64,000 nucleotides of DNA from positions 533,366 through 597,365 of the forward strand of contig NZ_CP129002.1 in the NCBI RefSeq assembly GCF_030406085.1, read 5' to 3'. A model generated the notes under the pieces. The model was not told the DNA's origin. It did not search any database and was given only the letters and a program-made list of their open reading frames with translations. The position numbers were made by a program, and so were the translations under genes. Positions 42,266 to 51,841 of the stretch are shown here, in pieces (positions within the stretch are counted from its first letter, which is position 1; each line of letters starts with the position of its first letter). Source of the stretch: Bartonella sp. TP. GTDB taxonomy: Bacteria > Pseudomonadota > Alphaproteobacteria > Rhizobiales > Rhizobiaceae.

Positions 42266-43052
42266 CAGCACCGCGAATCCTAGTATAAAAGCTTTAAAAA
42301 CGCTGGCTTTAAAAAAATATCGTCGCCAAAGCGGATTATTTCTAGCAGAAGGGCTAAAGCTAGTGCTATCTGGATTGCAGCAAGGTTGGGAAATTTCTAC
42401 TCTTCTCTTTGCCAATGCACAGGCAAAAAATGCCAATTTGCTAAATCAAACCATCAGCAAAAGTTTAGAGCAAGGCGCCCAAATAATTCAAACCAGCGAG
42501 GTGATATTAGGCAATATTTGCCGACGCGATAATCCACAAATGGTCCTGGCTAGCTTTAAGCAACGTTTGCATTCCTTGGCAAAATTTCAAGCAAAGGCGA
42601 ATGAAACCTATCTAGCCTTAGACCGTATTCGTGATGCTGGAAATCTAGGCACAATTATCCGCACTTGCGATGCTACAGGCATAAAAAAACTAATATTAAT
42701 AGGCGAAACTACCGACCCTTTTAGTGTAGAAGCAGTGCGGGCCACTATGGGGTCAATTTTTGCCATAGAGTTATATAAGGCAAGTGAAGAGGAATTTATA
42801 AATTTCATTAGCAAAAATAAATTTCATACCATCGGCACCTATCTAACCGCGCAAACAGATTATCGAAAATTAGATTATAATAATAAAATCAATCTATTAT
42901 TGATGGGCAATGAAAGCCAAGGCCTGAGCGAAAACCTAGCCAAAAGCTGCCAGCATCTTGTAAAAATCCCCCAATCGGGCATGGCCGACTCGCTAAATCT
43001 AAGCATCGCCACCGCCCTTATGCTCTATGAAATAAAGCGTGATGTATTATGA
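42246..43052 (+). CDS. TrmH/SpoU-family RNA 2'-O-methyltransferase
   Basis: Knotted SPOUT methyltransferase of 268 residues. N-terminal KIINS-type substrate-binding domain (about 1-110) and catalytic domain with the three SpoU motifs: NLGTIIRTCDATGI (motif 1), LLLMGNESQGL (motif 2) and IPQSGMADSLNLSIATALMLYE (motif 3). Members modify 23S rRNA or tRNA at a 2'-OH; the exact target is not known. Four bases of overlap with lspA downstream. Confidence 0.93.
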   Translation: MNIKTINSTANPSIKALKTLALKKYRRQSGLFLAEGLKLVLSGLQQGWEISTLLFANAQAKNANLLNQTISKSLEQGAQIIQTSEVILGNICRRDNPQMVLASFKQRLHSLAKFQAKANETYLALDRIRDAGNLGTIIRTCDATGIKKLILIGETTDPFSVEAVRATMGSIFAIELYKASEEEFINFISKNKFHTIGTYLTAQTDYRKLDYNNKINLLLMGNESQGLSENLAKSCQHLVKIPQSGMADSLNLSIATALMLYEIKRDVL

Positions 43053-43507
43053 AACAGCTATTTTTAAAAACCCCCTATATTATAATGCTCTTGCTAATAG
43101 ACCAATATAGCAAAATAGCCATAACGCATCTGCTTGCCCCCGGCGAGGCAATAAACTTAACCCCATTTTTAGCATTGCATTATAGCCGCAATACTGGCAT
43201 AGCCTTTTCTTTGCTAGAGCAAAATAGCGCTTGGCTGCTAAGTTTAAGCACAGGGGTGATTATAGCGTTTTTGGCCTATATGCTAGCAAAAAGCACGCAC
43301 ATCCTCAGCATAATCGGCTATGTGCTGATAATAGCCGGCGCTCTGGGCAATTTGTGCGACCGCCTGCGCTTAGGCTATGTGGTGGATTTTATCTATTTTC
43401 ATGTGCCAAATATTTTTAGATTTGCTATTTTTAACCTAGCCGATAGTTTCATCACCATCGGTGCCCTGTGTATAATCATCCACGAAATGCTCAAGCCAAA
43501 AGAATAA
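43049..43507 (+). CDS. lspA: Lipoprotein signal peptidase
   Basis: Inner-membrane aspartyl protease that cleaves prolipoproteins after lipid attachment, needed for the Pal, SLT and Rz1-type lipoproteins in this window. 152 residues with four membrane helices. The catalytic pair is Asp113 (GYVVDFIYF) and Asp132 (FNLADSFI); HYSRNTGIAFS and GALGNLCDRL are the family blocks. Translationally coupled to the TrmH-type gene (ATGA). Confidence 0.97.
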   Translation: MKQLFLKTPYIIMLLLIDQYSKIAITHLLAPGEAINLTPFLALHYSRNTGIAFSLLEQNSAWLLSLSTGVIIAFLAYMLAKSTHILSIIGYVLIIAGALGNLCDRLRLGYVVDFIYFHVPNIFRFAIFNLADSFITIGALCIIIHEMLKPKE

Positions 43508-43514
43508 ACATAGC

Positions 43515-43544
43515 TTGACATGCTAAAAATATATTTGATATATG
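43515..43544 (+). promoter_or_regulatory. Sigma-70 type promoter candidate
   Basis: TTGACA at 43515-43520, an 18-base spacer and TATATG at 43539-43544, just upstream of the disrupted membrane-protein gene. The stretch 43508-44080 has no intact gene other than this remnant. Confidence 0.45.
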
Positions 43545-43970
43545 AAATTATTTACAAAATAAAGGTATTACTATGACGCAATCAGCAATCAAGGCGACCC
43601 TAGCCTAAACCAGTGGCTAGTCAAGCTATATGCCCTACGCGCTTTAAACTTTTTCGTTGCCTCCTTCACCGCTATTATATTTTGGGGCTTTTTTATTATT
43701 TGTTGCAACTATCCTGTGTATAATGAATCAATAGTTCTAGGTTCAGAACTAATAATAAATTACGTTATAGGGAGCATTATATGGTTCCGCCTAAGAAATA
43801 TTTTACGTGATAAAATAGATTCGCTAACGACTAAAGAGATATTATGGTATAAAATAGTAATTCTATTCGTCGCGTGGTTTATTGTTAAAAATTTAGAAAA
43901 AACCAAAGCCTTTTACTATGATTCAAATAATGGCGAAGATGCGAATCGAAAAGCCGCTTTGTTATTATAA
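43542..43970 (+). pseudogene. Disrupted small membrane-protein gene
   Basis: A reading frame from ATG 43542 is stopped at codon 7 by TAA (43560), but the same frame stays open afterwards to TAA 43968, encoding YYYDAISNQGDPSLNQWLV and two membrane segments (LNFFVASFTAIIFWGFFIICC, IVILFVAWFIVKNL). A second ATG at 43573 with AAAGG upstream is in another frame and ends at 43608. A downstream in-frame ATG (43716) could give an 84-residue protein lacking the first segment. Most likely a decayed gene; the family is unknown. Confidence 0.55.
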
Positions 43971-44080
43971 TTAAATAAATTTGCAACCTTTTGCGAGTAC
44001 AACCATATATATTAAAAAATATTAACAAAATTATACCCGAATCGGTTATATTATATGGATTATAACTTGAAGGAGTGATC

Positions 44081-44869
44081 ATGCAAGATTTCAGCAATAT
44101 TAGAAATATGAAAGTGGTTAGCGCGGATGCTTCCGTGGACCAAGGGTTGCGTAATTATATGGTAGGCGTTTATGCATTAATGGGCCTGGGCCTGCTAGTT
44201 ACGGCACTTAGTGCTTATATTATCGCATCTTTAAGCATAGCTTCCAACCCAGCCACTTCCACACAAATAATCAATCTGGGCCAAGGCCAGGGTTTAGCCC
44301 TTACCGAATTTGGTCGCGCCCTTTATCTAAGCCCATTGCGTTATTTAATTATGCTAGCGCCGATTGGGGTGGTTTTTTTTCTTAGCTTTAGAATAAACAG
44401 CCTTAGCACACAGGCCGCGCGCGGTATTTTTCTGGGCTATGCTGCTTTGGTTGGTGCCTCGCTATCTTCTATATTTTTAGTATATAGCCAGGGCGCAATA
44501 GCACAGAGCTTTTTGCTAAGTGCTGCTAGCTTTGGCGCACTTTCGCTTTATGGCTATACTACAAAGCATGACCTTAAGCCGTTGGGTACATTTTTAATCA
44601 TGGCCGTGTTTGGCTTAGTAATTGCCTCGCTGATTAATATGTTTTTTCATTCTGCCAATTTTCAATTTGGCTTGAGCATATTAGGTGTGTTAATTTTTGC
44701 TGGCCTTACTGCCTATGATACACAAGTAATAAAAGAATTTTACTATGCAGGTGACAATAGCGAAACAATGGGGCGCAAAATTGTAATGGGCGCGTTAAAT
44801 CTTTACTTAGATTTTATCAATTTATTTGTATCTCTTTTGCAAATAATGGGCTCAAATCGCGACAGATAG
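44081..44869 (+). CDS. Bax inhibitor-1/YccA-family membrane protein
   Basis: A 262-residue membrane protein with about seven transmembrane helices. LLVTALSAYIIASL, YLIMLAPIGVVFFLSF and the C-terminal AYDTQVIKEFYYAGDN block are family features; YDTQ carries the conserved aspartate of the BI-1 pH-sensitive calcium leak. Bacterial members (YccA, YetJ type) affect FtsH or leak calcium. Start 44081 is set by AAGGAG 5 bases upstream rather than the GTG at 44075. Followed by the EEP gene after one base. Confidence 0.93.
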   Translation: MQDFSNIRNMKVVSADASVDQGLRNYMVGVYALMGLGLLVTALSAYIIASLSIASNPATSTQIINLGQGQGLALTEFGRALYLSPLRYLIMLAPIGVVFFLSFRINSLSTQAARGIFLGYAALVGASLSSIFLVYSQGAIAQSFLLSAASFGALSLYGYTTKHDLKPLGTFLIMAVFGLVIASLINMFFHSANFQFGLSILGVLIFAGLTAYDTQVIKEFYYAGDNSETMGRKIVMGALNLYLDFINLFVSLLQIMGSNRDR

Positions 44870-44870
44870 C

Positions 44871-45617
44871 ATGCCACAGATAACAATTGCCTCCTATAAT
44901 ATCCATAAATGCGTCGGGGTCGACGGTGTGTTCAGCCCCGAACGCATAGTGGCGGTTATCAAAGAATGCGATGCCGATATAATAGCATTGCAAGAGGTAG
45001 ACAAACGCTTTGGCAAAAGGGAAACAGTAATAGACCCGATCTATTTGCAGCAAGAAACTGGGCTATATTATGCGCCATTAAAAACCAAAAAACCAGCAAG
45101 CCTAGGCTGGCATGGCAATGCAATATTCTACAAAAATGTTGAGCTTATTACCATTGAGCAAATAGAATTGCCAGGCCTTGAACCCAGAGGGGCACTATTT
45201 GCTATTTTTAAAAAACTGGGCATTTGTTTTTGTGTTATCTCAGCCCATTTTGGCCTGCTACACAAAAGCCGCAAAGACCAGGTAAAAACTATCTTAGAGA
45301 TATTTGAGCGCAAATATGCCATGCCCAGCTTTCTGATTGGCGATTTTAATGAATGGCGCAAAAATGCACGCTCGTCCCTGCATTCCTTAACCGACCATTT
45401 TCACCTACATCCCAGCCACAAAGCCAGCTTTCCAGCACGGTATCCTATTTTTAGCCTAGACCGTATTTTTGCCTCTAAAAAAGATATGCTGCTCTATACT
45501 TCTATTCATAATAGCAAACTAGCCAAAACAGCTTCTGACCATTTGCCAATCAAGGCAAGGGTGCATTTGCAGCCATCTACGCAGCAACCTATAGAAATAG
45601 ATGCTATGGCTAGCTAA
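44871..45617 (+). CDS. Endonuclease/exonuclease/phosphatase-family hydrolase
   Basis: A 248-residue metal-dependent phosphoesterase fold. SYNIHKCVGVDG (about 7-18), the glutamate in IIALQEVDKR (about 41), LIGDFNEWR (about 157) and SDHLPIKA (about 225) provide the metal and catalytic residues. No signal peptide, so cytoplasmic. In rhizobia the family lies next to phospholipase D-type genes in a cardiolipin-related cluster; that neighbour is absent here. Substrate unknown. One base after the BI-1 gene; converges on polA. Confidence 0.85.
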   Translation: MPQITIASYNIHKCVGVDGVFSPERIVAVIKECDADIIALQEVDKRFGKRETVIDPIYLQQETGLYYAPLKTKKPASLGWHGNAIFYKNVELITIEQIELPGLEPRGALFAIFKKLGICFCVISAHFGLLHKSRKDQVKTILEIFERKYAMPSFLIGDFNEWRKNARSSLHSLTDHFHLHPSHKASFPARYPIFSLDRIFASKKDMLLYTSIHNSKLAKTASDHLPIKARVHLQPSTQQPIEIDAMAS

Positions 45618-48319
45618 TGCGCACTATCCCAATTTTGGCCCAAGCCGATTTCTACATTTAACGGCAGGCTTAGCTCTAAAATCGGCTGCATTGCCTCTTC
45701 CATAGTTTTTTGAATAGTCGCCGCACTGGCTTTTTCATCACCCTGCTCTACCTCGAATATCAATTCATCATGTACTTGCAATAGCATTTTTGCACTACAA
45801 TTTGCGGCTGCCAAGGCAGCGGGCATTTTTATCATAGCCCGCCTTATAACATCTGCTGCGCTGCTTTGAATGCGAGCATTTATCGCAGCGCGCTCCAAAT
45901 TTGCCCGCAGGGCACCTTTAGCACTGGCTAAACTACTGTATAAAATCTTACGCCCAAAGAGATTAGTAACATAACCATATTTATGAACAAACTCACGCGT
46001 TTGCTGCATATAATCCTTAATTTCACTAAATTGTTCAAGATAAGTTTTAATATAGTTTTGTGCCTCTACAGCCGAAATTTGCAATTGCCGTGACAAGCCA
46101 AAAGAAGAAATGCCATAAATAATACCAAAATTAATAGCCTTTGCTTGGCGTCTAATTTGTGGTGTTACTTGAGTTAGCGGAATATTAAAAATCTTGGCCG
46201 CTGTAAGGGCGTGAATATCTTGGGCCTGGGCAAAAGCCTGTAGCAAGGGTTCAACCTTGGCAATATGGGCGAGCAAACGCAGCTCTATTTGATTATAATC
46301 GGCAGACAACAAAATCTTACCCTCTGGCGCTATAAAAGCCTGGCGTATTTTTCGTCCAGCAAGCGTACGTATGGGGATGTTCTGCAAATTTGGCTCGCTA
46401 GAAGCTAACCTGGCTGTAGTAGTAGCCGCCAGTAAGTAATTGGTATGTACCCTATCTTGCGCGTCGGCACATTTTGGCAAAACATCGCTATAAGTGGTTT
46501 TTAGCTTATTTATTTGCCGCCATTCTATTATGGCATTTGCGATTTCATAGCCATTTGCCGCTAATTCTTCTAAGACTTTTATATCGGTAGATAATTGGCC
46601 AGATTTAGTTTTTTTACCCGAGCCCAGTAATAATTTGCCAAATAATATTTCTGACATCTGTTTTGGCGAGGCTAAATTAAATTCTTGCCCAGCTAAGTTA
46701 TAAATTACCTTTTCTAGCTCTGCAGATTTGATAGCAAATTGTGCCGAAAGATCAGCCAAAAGCTGAATATCTATTTTTACTCCCGCTTGCTCCATATCGT
46801 ACAATACGCGGATCATTGGTTTTTCTAAACTTTCATAAATATAATTTTGCTGCTCTGCTACCATCCAAGGTCGCAAAAGCTGATGCAATCTATAAATTTG
46901 CGTAATTACTGGTAAATCAGCTTTTGCTAAAAAGCGCGTATTTAGAGCGGCTAGATCACATTTTGCACTAGTGTTAAGCACATAGGCCATGAGCATAACA
47001 TCATCATAATACTGCAAATTTATCCCTGGGCCAAATTTTTCTTGCCATAATGATAGTTGAGATTTTATATCATGCGAAATTTTTAAAATCGCTTCATCTT
47101 CTAGCAAAACCCGCATTTGCTGCGCATCACAAATATCATAACCAAAGCTATAGGCTTGCTCTTCATCAAGGGCGATGTAAATAGTGTCCGCATTACAATA
47201 AATGGCAAAGACTAAATTCTGCTGTATGGCGCTAAATAATTTAGTTATTTCCTCAGCAGTGGCAAGATCAATAGATTCTGCTGGCAGGTTTGTATATTTT
47301 AGCTGCAAGCTCTGCACTAAGCTCATAGGGGTGGCAGGCGCATCTTCTGCAGTTTGTTCTTCTGTTGCTGATGCTTTTTGCCACTTAACATCAATTTCAC
47401 AAGCATCAATCGCTTGCAAATCGATATCATTATGGCTGGCAATACGTCGGCATAGAGAATTCAGCTCTAGGCCCTTTAAAAAACCAATTAGCTCGCTATC
47501 TTGCCAACCAATTATAATAAAATCTTCTAAATTTTGCTCTAGCTCAACATCGCGCTTTAAACTTACCAATTGCTTAGAAAGAAAAGCTTTTTCCTGGCCC
47601 TCTTGCAATTTCTTTAACAAAGATTTTGACGATATCGCCTCTAAATTAGCATAGATATTTTCTAAATTGCCATAAAGCTGCAGCAAGCTAGCGGCCGTTT
47701 TTACTCCTACCCCTTTTACTCCTGGTACATTGTCACTAGAATCGCCAATTAGAGCCTGTAAATCAACCATTTGCTCGGGGCCTACACCCCATTTTTCCAC
47801 TATCTGCTCTCTATTTATCGTTTTATCTTTTGCGGCATCATACATACTAATATTATTATCAACCAGCTGGGTTAGATCCTTATCGCTAGAAACGATAGTA
47901 ACCTTGGCCCCCTGAGCTGCCGCCTGGGCAGCATAGGTAGCTATTATATCATCAGCCTCCATACCCGGTTTTTCGACCATGGCAATATTAAAAGCAGCAA
48001 CGGCTTTACGAATTATCGCAAATTGCACAATAAGATCGCCCGGCGGTACTGGTCGGTGACTTTTATATTCCGGATATAATTGCTTTCTAAAAGTATCGCT
48101 AGAATGGTCAAAAATTATCGCCAAATGCGTTGGCCTATGCTGCAACGCAGTAGCCTTAATGTCACAAAGAAACTTATATAGCATATTGCAAAAGCCAGCT
48201 ACGGCACCAATTGGTAGCCCATCTTTTTTTCGCGTTAGCGCTGGCAAAGCATGATAAGCGCGAAAAATATAGCCAGAACCGTCAATTAAACATACATGAC
48301 TATTTTTGTTTAGATTCAT
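45614..48319 (-). CDS. polA: DNA polymerase I lacking proofreading motifs
   Basis: Gap-filling and primer-removal polymerase, 901 residues. The 5' nuclease domain (1-290; DGSGYIFRAYHA, GMEADDIIATYA, SSDKDL) and polymerase domain (500-901; motif A LLSADYNQIELRLLAH near 670, motif B RRQAKAINFGIIYGI near 724, motif C QVHDELIFEV near 858) are intact. In the 3'-5' exonuclease domain (350-480) ExoI Asp-x-Glu is absent (FAIYCNADT) and ExoII is degraded (SHDIKSQL). TTTARLAS replaces the usual TGRLSS. Last gene of the ppsR operon; overlaps dnaQ by 20 bases. Confidence 0.95.
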   Translation of the reverse strand: MNLNKNSHVCLIDGSGYIFRAYHALPALTRKKDGLPIGAVAGFCNMLYKFLCDIKATALQHRPTHLAIIFDHSSDTFRKQLYPEYKSHRPVPPGDLIVQFAIIRKAVAAFNIAMVEKPGMEADDIIATYAAQAAAQGAKVTIVSSDKDLTQLVDNNISMYDAAKDKTINREQIVEKWGVGPEQMVDLQALIGDSSDNVPGVKGVGVKTAASLLQLYGNLENIYANLEAISSKSLLKKLQEGQEKAFLSKQLVSLKRDVELEQNLEDFIIIGWQDSELIGFLKGLELNSLCRRIASHNDIDLQAIDACEIDVKWQKASATEEQTAEDAPATPMSLVQSLQLKYTNLPAESIDLATAEEITKLFSAIQQNLVFAIYCNADTIYIALDEEQAYSFGYDICDAQQMRVLLEDEAILKISHDIKSQLSLWQEKFGPGINLQYYDDVMLMAYVLNTSAKCDLAALNTRFLAKADLPVITQIYRLHQLLRPWMVAEQQNYIYESLEKPMIRVLYDMEQAGVKIDIQLLADLSAQFAIKSAELEKVIYNLAGQEFNLASPKQMSEILFGKLLLGSGKKTKSGQLSTDIKVLEELAANGYEIANAIIEWRQINKLKTTYSDVLPKCADAQDRVHTNYLLAATTTARLASSEPNLQNIPIRTLAGRKIRQAFIAPEGKILLSADYNQIELRLLAHIAKVEPLLQAFAQAQDIHALTAAKIFNIPLTQVTPQIRRQAKAINFGIIYGISSFGLSRQLQISAVEAQNYIKTYLEQFSEIKDYMQQTREFVHKYGYVTNLFGRKILYSSLASAKGALRANLERAAINARIQSSAADVIRRAMIKMPAALAAANCSAKMLLQVHDELIFEVEQGDEKASAATIQKTMEEAMQPILELSLPLNVEIGLGQNWDSAH

Positions 48320-49004
48320 AATATCGCTCCCACAGTGAATTTGCCCCTAGCTGCTTTACAAACTCTCTATGCTGGGCAATTTCTGCCAAAGATAATGCTT
48401 TTTTTGCTCTGGTATTTATTTGCTCTTTTATCTCTAGCCATGCTGCTTCATCTACTGGGCGCTCGCCAAAAATATCCATGCCTATCTGACGTGCATCAGA
48501 TAATTCTACATATATTTCTGCCAATAGCTGGGCATCTAATAGAGCACCATGATAAACCCTTTTGCTATTATCAATATTATAGCGCGCGCATAAATCATCT
48601 AATTTATTAGGCTGATTAGGAAATTTCTGCCTGGCCAGGCTTAAAGAATCTATCAAACGCTCATTGTCGATTTTTGGTAATTTCGCACGCCGTAATTCTT
48701 CATTAAGAAAGCCCAAATCAAAAAAACCATTATGGGCTACAATATTATGGCTACCAATAAATTCTAAAAAACTCAACGCGATAGACTGAAAATTAGGCTT
48801 GTCCTTAACAAATTCATCGGTAATGCCGTGAATTTTTACTACTTCTTCTGGAATATGGCAACCAGGATTTATATATTGATGATATTGGTCAATTTCTACA
48901 TAATCTAGTAATTTAACACAGCCAATTTCTACAAGCCTATCGCTACGCTTGTCCAGCCCTGTAGTTTCGGTATCAAGAACTATTTCTATCTTACCCTTTT
49001 GCAT
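48300..49004 (-). CDS. dnaQ: DNA polymerase III subunit epsilon
   Basis: Proofreading exonuclease of the replicative polymerase. 234 residues. DEDDh residues: VLDTETTGLD (Asp11, Glu13), HNGFFDLGFLNEEL, and YHGALLDAQLLAEIY (His and Asp). Overlaps coaE by 14 bases and polA by 20 bases, so it is translationally coupled in the ppsR-maf-aroE-coaE-dnaQ-polA operon. Its integrity contrasts with the lost exonuclease of the neighbouring polA. Confidence 0.97.
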   Translation of the reverse strand: MQKGKIEIVLDTETTGLDKRSDRLVEIGCVKLLDYVEIDQYHQYINPGCHIPEEVVKIHGITDEFVKDKPNFQSIALSFLEFIGSHNIVAHNGFFDLGFLNEELRRAKLPKIDNERLIDSLSLARQKFPNQPNKLDDLCARYNIDNSKRVYHGALLDAQLLAEIYVELSDARQIGMDIFGERPVDEAAWLEIKEQINTRAKKALSLAEIAQHREFVKQLGANSLWERYYESKQK

Positions 49005-49608
49005 AATTTTCTATTTCCATCACGCCTAATATTGCATTTATCTGCCGCTCTGCATATTCTAGGCTACCGGAATTATCTATTACATAATCAGCAAGTGCAA
49101 TTTTCTCTACAGAGTCCATCTGCAACGACAATATTCTATTTAATTTTTCTTCGCTCATACCAGCGCGAGATAAAGCCCGCTTGCGCTGCTGCTCTGGCGT
49201 TGTGGTTACTACTATAACTGCTTCTATTTCATAGTCACCAATTTTTTTAACGGCGCCATTTTCAAAATACAACGCCATATCTATTACGCTAATCGGCGAT
49301 TGCTTTTTTTGCTCTTGCTCTAAAAACTCTATTTCATTGAGCCGAACATAGCTATGAATCAATTTTTCTAATTTTGCCTTAGCCTCAAGATCATATAAAA
49401 TATATTGACCCAATTTTTGCCTATTAACCACGCCATTTTCTATAACATCGCCAAACATACAGGCTATTTGCGCTACAATAGCTGGCGTTTTATATAATTC
49501 ATGCACACAAGAATCGGCGCAAAATACTGGAATGCCCTTAGAGCGCATTAAATTAGCTATGCTGGTTTTTCCCATTGCTATAGAGCCAGTTAATATAGCT
49601 ACTTTCAT
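48991..49608 (-). CDS. coaE: Dephospho-CoA kinase
   Basis: Last step of coenzyme A synthesis: phosphorylates dephospho-CoA. 205 residues. P-loop GSIAMGKTSIANL at 8-20, then PVFCADSCVHELY with the conserved Asp. The usual third glycine of GGIGSGKS is altered to GSIAMGKT, still a valid Walker A. Conserved aroE-coaE-dnaQ order; one base after the aroE stop, overlapping dnaQ. Confidence 0.95.
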   Translation of the reverse strand: MKVAILTGSIAMGKTSIANLMRSKGIPVFCADSCVHELYKTPAIVAQIACMFGDVIENGVVNRQKLGQYILYDLEAKAKLEKLIHSYVRLNEIEFLEQEQKKQSPISVIDMALYFENGAVKKIGDYEIEAVIVVTTTPEQQRKRALSRAGMSEEKLNRILSLQMDSVEKIALADYVIDNSGSLEYAERQINAILGVMEIENYAKG

Positions 49609-49609
49609 T

Positions 49610-50431
49610 CTACAACACCTCTTGTAAAATATCTAAAAGTTCTGGAGTTACCTCTGGCATTACTCCAAACCATTTTTCAAAACCATAAGCTGCTTGTTCT
49701 AGCAGCATTACCATACCATTTGCCATTTGTTCAAAACCTAGCTTTTGCGCCTGCTCTAATAATTTTGTTTGAAATGGTACGTATGCTAAATCTATTATAC
49801 AAATTCTATTGTTAGATTTAGCAATTTTTGGCAAATTTAAAAGCTCTAAAAACTCTGTACTATCATAATTTTGCATTGTACAAGGTGTAGTATTAATAAT
49901 CATAGCGTAATCAGAACCAATATCCCAATAAGGTATTTGAGATATATTATAACCTATCTCTTGGCTTTCTTTTACTTTTCTACTAGCAATATAAATAAAA
50001 TAATCTTTGGCAGCTAACACAGAAACTACTGCCTTACTAGTGGCGCCTGAACCTAATACCAGAGCCGAACGACTACGCGCATCAGGTTTAAGTTTTCCTA
50101 AACCGTTATAAGCTAATAATTTATGGAAACCATACGCATCACTATTACCAGAAATTATAGCGCCATCCTCCATCCAAAGTAAATTGGCTGCACTAACTGT
50201 TGCAGTTGTCTTATCACTAAGATGATAAGCCATTTTCTTAAAAGGCATTGTAACATTACCACCGACAAAACCCTGCTTGGCAAAATTACGCAAAAAATTT
50301 GGTGCTTGTGCAATATTCATCGGAAGCGCTTCGTAAGACCCATCTAATTGATATTTTTTTAGCCAATAATTGTGAATAAAAGGCGAAAGCGAATTTTCAA
50401 TATTGCTGCCTAGTAAAAAAACCCGTTTCAT
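49610..50431 (-). CDS. aroE: Shikimate dehydrogenase
   Basis: Reduces 3-dehydroshikimate with NADPH in aromatic amino-acid synthesis. 273 residues. Substrate site SLSPFIHNYWL (about 15-25) and NVTMPFKK (about 59-66, catalytic Lys), nucleotide-binding GSGATSKAVVSVL (about 127-139), then NTTPC. Overlaps maf by four bases (ATGA) in the ppsR-maf-aroE-coaE-dnaQ-polA operon. Confidence 0.95.
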   Translation of the reverse strand: MKRVFLLGSNIENSLSPFIHNYWLKKYQLDGSYEALPMNIAQAPNFLRNFAKQGFVGGNVTMPFKKMAYHLSDKTTATVSAANLLWMEDGAIISGNSDAYGFHKLLAYNGLGKLKPDARSRSALVLGSGATSKAVVSVLAAKDYFIYIASRKVKESQEIGYNISQIPYWDIGSDYAMIINTTPCTMQNYDSTEFLELLNLPKIAKSNNRICIIDLAYVPFQTKLLEQAQKLGFEQMANGMVMLLEQAAYGFEKWFGVMPEVTPELLDILQEVL

Positions 50432-51009
50432 AAATTATACTCCCGTAATATCGCCAATAACTCTAAAAGTGGCAGCCCCATAATGTCAAACATATTACCT
50501 TCAATAGCATCAAAAAGATTTATCCCCAAACCTTCAATTTGATAGCATCCAACCGAAAAAATGGTATCCTTATCAATTTGCTGCAAATAGCTTTTGATAT
50601 CTTGGCTAGTTAAATCACGCATTTTCAAGCTAGAAAGCTTAACTATTTGCCATAAAACCTTGCCAGATTTTACCAAAACCGCCGCACTATGTAAAAAATG
50701 GCTTTTACCGCTAAAAGCTGTTAGTCTAATACTAGCTTCAACAATCGATTTTGCCTTATGCACTGGCTTATTTTCAAATTCCAACATTTGGTCACAGCCA
50801 ATAATATAATCATCTGGATGAGCTTTTGAAACATCCATAGCCTTCGCTATAGCCAATTGCAAAGCTTGCTGCCCTACGGCTAAGCCAGACAATTTTTCAT
50901 CAAAAGCTCGCTCATCAATATTAGATTTTTTAGCGCAAAATTCTACGCCAGCATTTTTCAACAATTCACAACGTATTTGACTTTGGCTGGCTAAAATCAA
51001 TTTACTCAT
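50428..51009 (-). CDS. maf: Maf-like nucleoside triphosphate pyrophosphatase
   Basis: House-cleaning pyrophosphatase that hydrolyses non-canonical or modified nucleotides. 193 residues. LASQSQIRCELLKNAGVEF at the N-terminus, the acidic FDEKLSG region, DYIIGCDQMLEFENK (catalytic Asp near 74) and CYQIEGLGINLFDAIEGNMFDIMGLPL are typical. Alphaproteobacterial Maf commonly precedes aroE, as here; 13 bases after ppsR. Confidence 0.93.
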   Translation of the reverse strand: MSKLILASQSQIRCELLKNAGVEFCAKKSNIDERAFDEKLSGLAVGQQALQLAIAKAMDVSKAHPDDYIIGCDQMLEFENKPVHKAKSIVEASIRLTAFSGKSHFLHSAAVLVKSGKVLWQIVKLSSLKMRDLTSQDIKSYLQQIDKDTIFSVGCYQIEGLGINLFDAIEGNMFDIMGLPLLELLAILREYNL

Positions 51010-51022
51010 ATAATATCCCCCC

Positions 51023-51841
51023 CTAGCTATAGATTTTACGTATAGCCAAAATATTAGTGGCTATTTCTTCTACCGAATGGTTAGTAACATCTATAATAGG
51101 TATATTATATTTATCATAAATTTGTTTGGCATACATCATTTCTTTATGAATAAAGCGCCGATCGCTATATTGCTCAATAGCAGCAATACTGCCCAAAGGT
51201 CGATTTTTTCTAATAGAGGCTATACGACTTATCCGAGCAATTAACCCAATTTTCAAAGCTGATTCTGCTGCAAAAAAACCTGCAGGCAATTTCATATCTA
51301 AGATAATTGGTATATTTGCTGTTTTAAAACCACGATTGGCCAAATATAAACTAGTCGGAGTTTTGGAAGTACGTGAAATACCCAATAAAATTATATCTGC
51401 CTCGGCTAAACCACCTGGCAGCTGTCCATCATCATGAGCCAAACTATAATTTAAAGCTTCTTGCCTTTTAAAATACTCTTCATTCAAGACATGTTGTGCG
51501 CTAACACGGCGTATTGCCGGAACTTTGAAATAATCTTGAAAAGCTGCAAATATAGGTTCCAACACCGCGCTACAAGGCACAGATAATTGTTGGCAAGCCG
51601 CTTCGAGAATTTGCGATAATTCTTGGCTAACCATAGTATATAACACAATACCCTTATTAGCTGCTATATTCTCTATAACTTTAGTCAAGCGTTCACGATT
51701 ACGCACCATGATATAAATATGCTCATCTACCCTATATTCACTACTATATTGCGCAGCAACCGCTCGGCCAAGCGAGATTAATGTTTCGCCAGTAGCGTCA
51801 GAAATAAGATGTAAATTAAAAGCTGTGTCTTGCTTGTGCAT
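51023..51841 (-). CDS. ppsR: Pyruvate phosphate dikinase / PEP synthase regulatory protein
   Basis: Bifunctional serine/threonine kinase and pyrophosphorylase (DUF299 family) that switches PPDK or PEP synthase on and off by reversible phosphorylation. 272 residues. LISDATGETLISLGRA near residue 12-27 and the P-loop GISRTSKTPTSLYLA near 155-169 are both family signatures. First gene of the six-gene operon to polA; its start codon overlaps the DnaA-box match at the edge of the candidate oriC. Confidence 0.92.
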   Translation of the reverse strand: MHKQDTAFNLHLISDATGETLISLGRAVAAQYSSEYRVDEHIYIMVRNRERLTKVIENIAANKGIVLYTMVSQELSQILEAACQQLSVPCSAVLEPIFAAFQDYFKVPAIRRVSAQHVLNEEYFKRQEALNYSLAHDDGQLPGGLAEADIILLGISRTSKTPTSLYLANRGFKTANIPIILDMKLPAGFFAAESALKIGLIARISRIASIRKNRPLGSIAAIEQYSDRRFIHKEMMYAKQIYDKYNIPIIDVTNHSVEEIATNILAIRKIYS

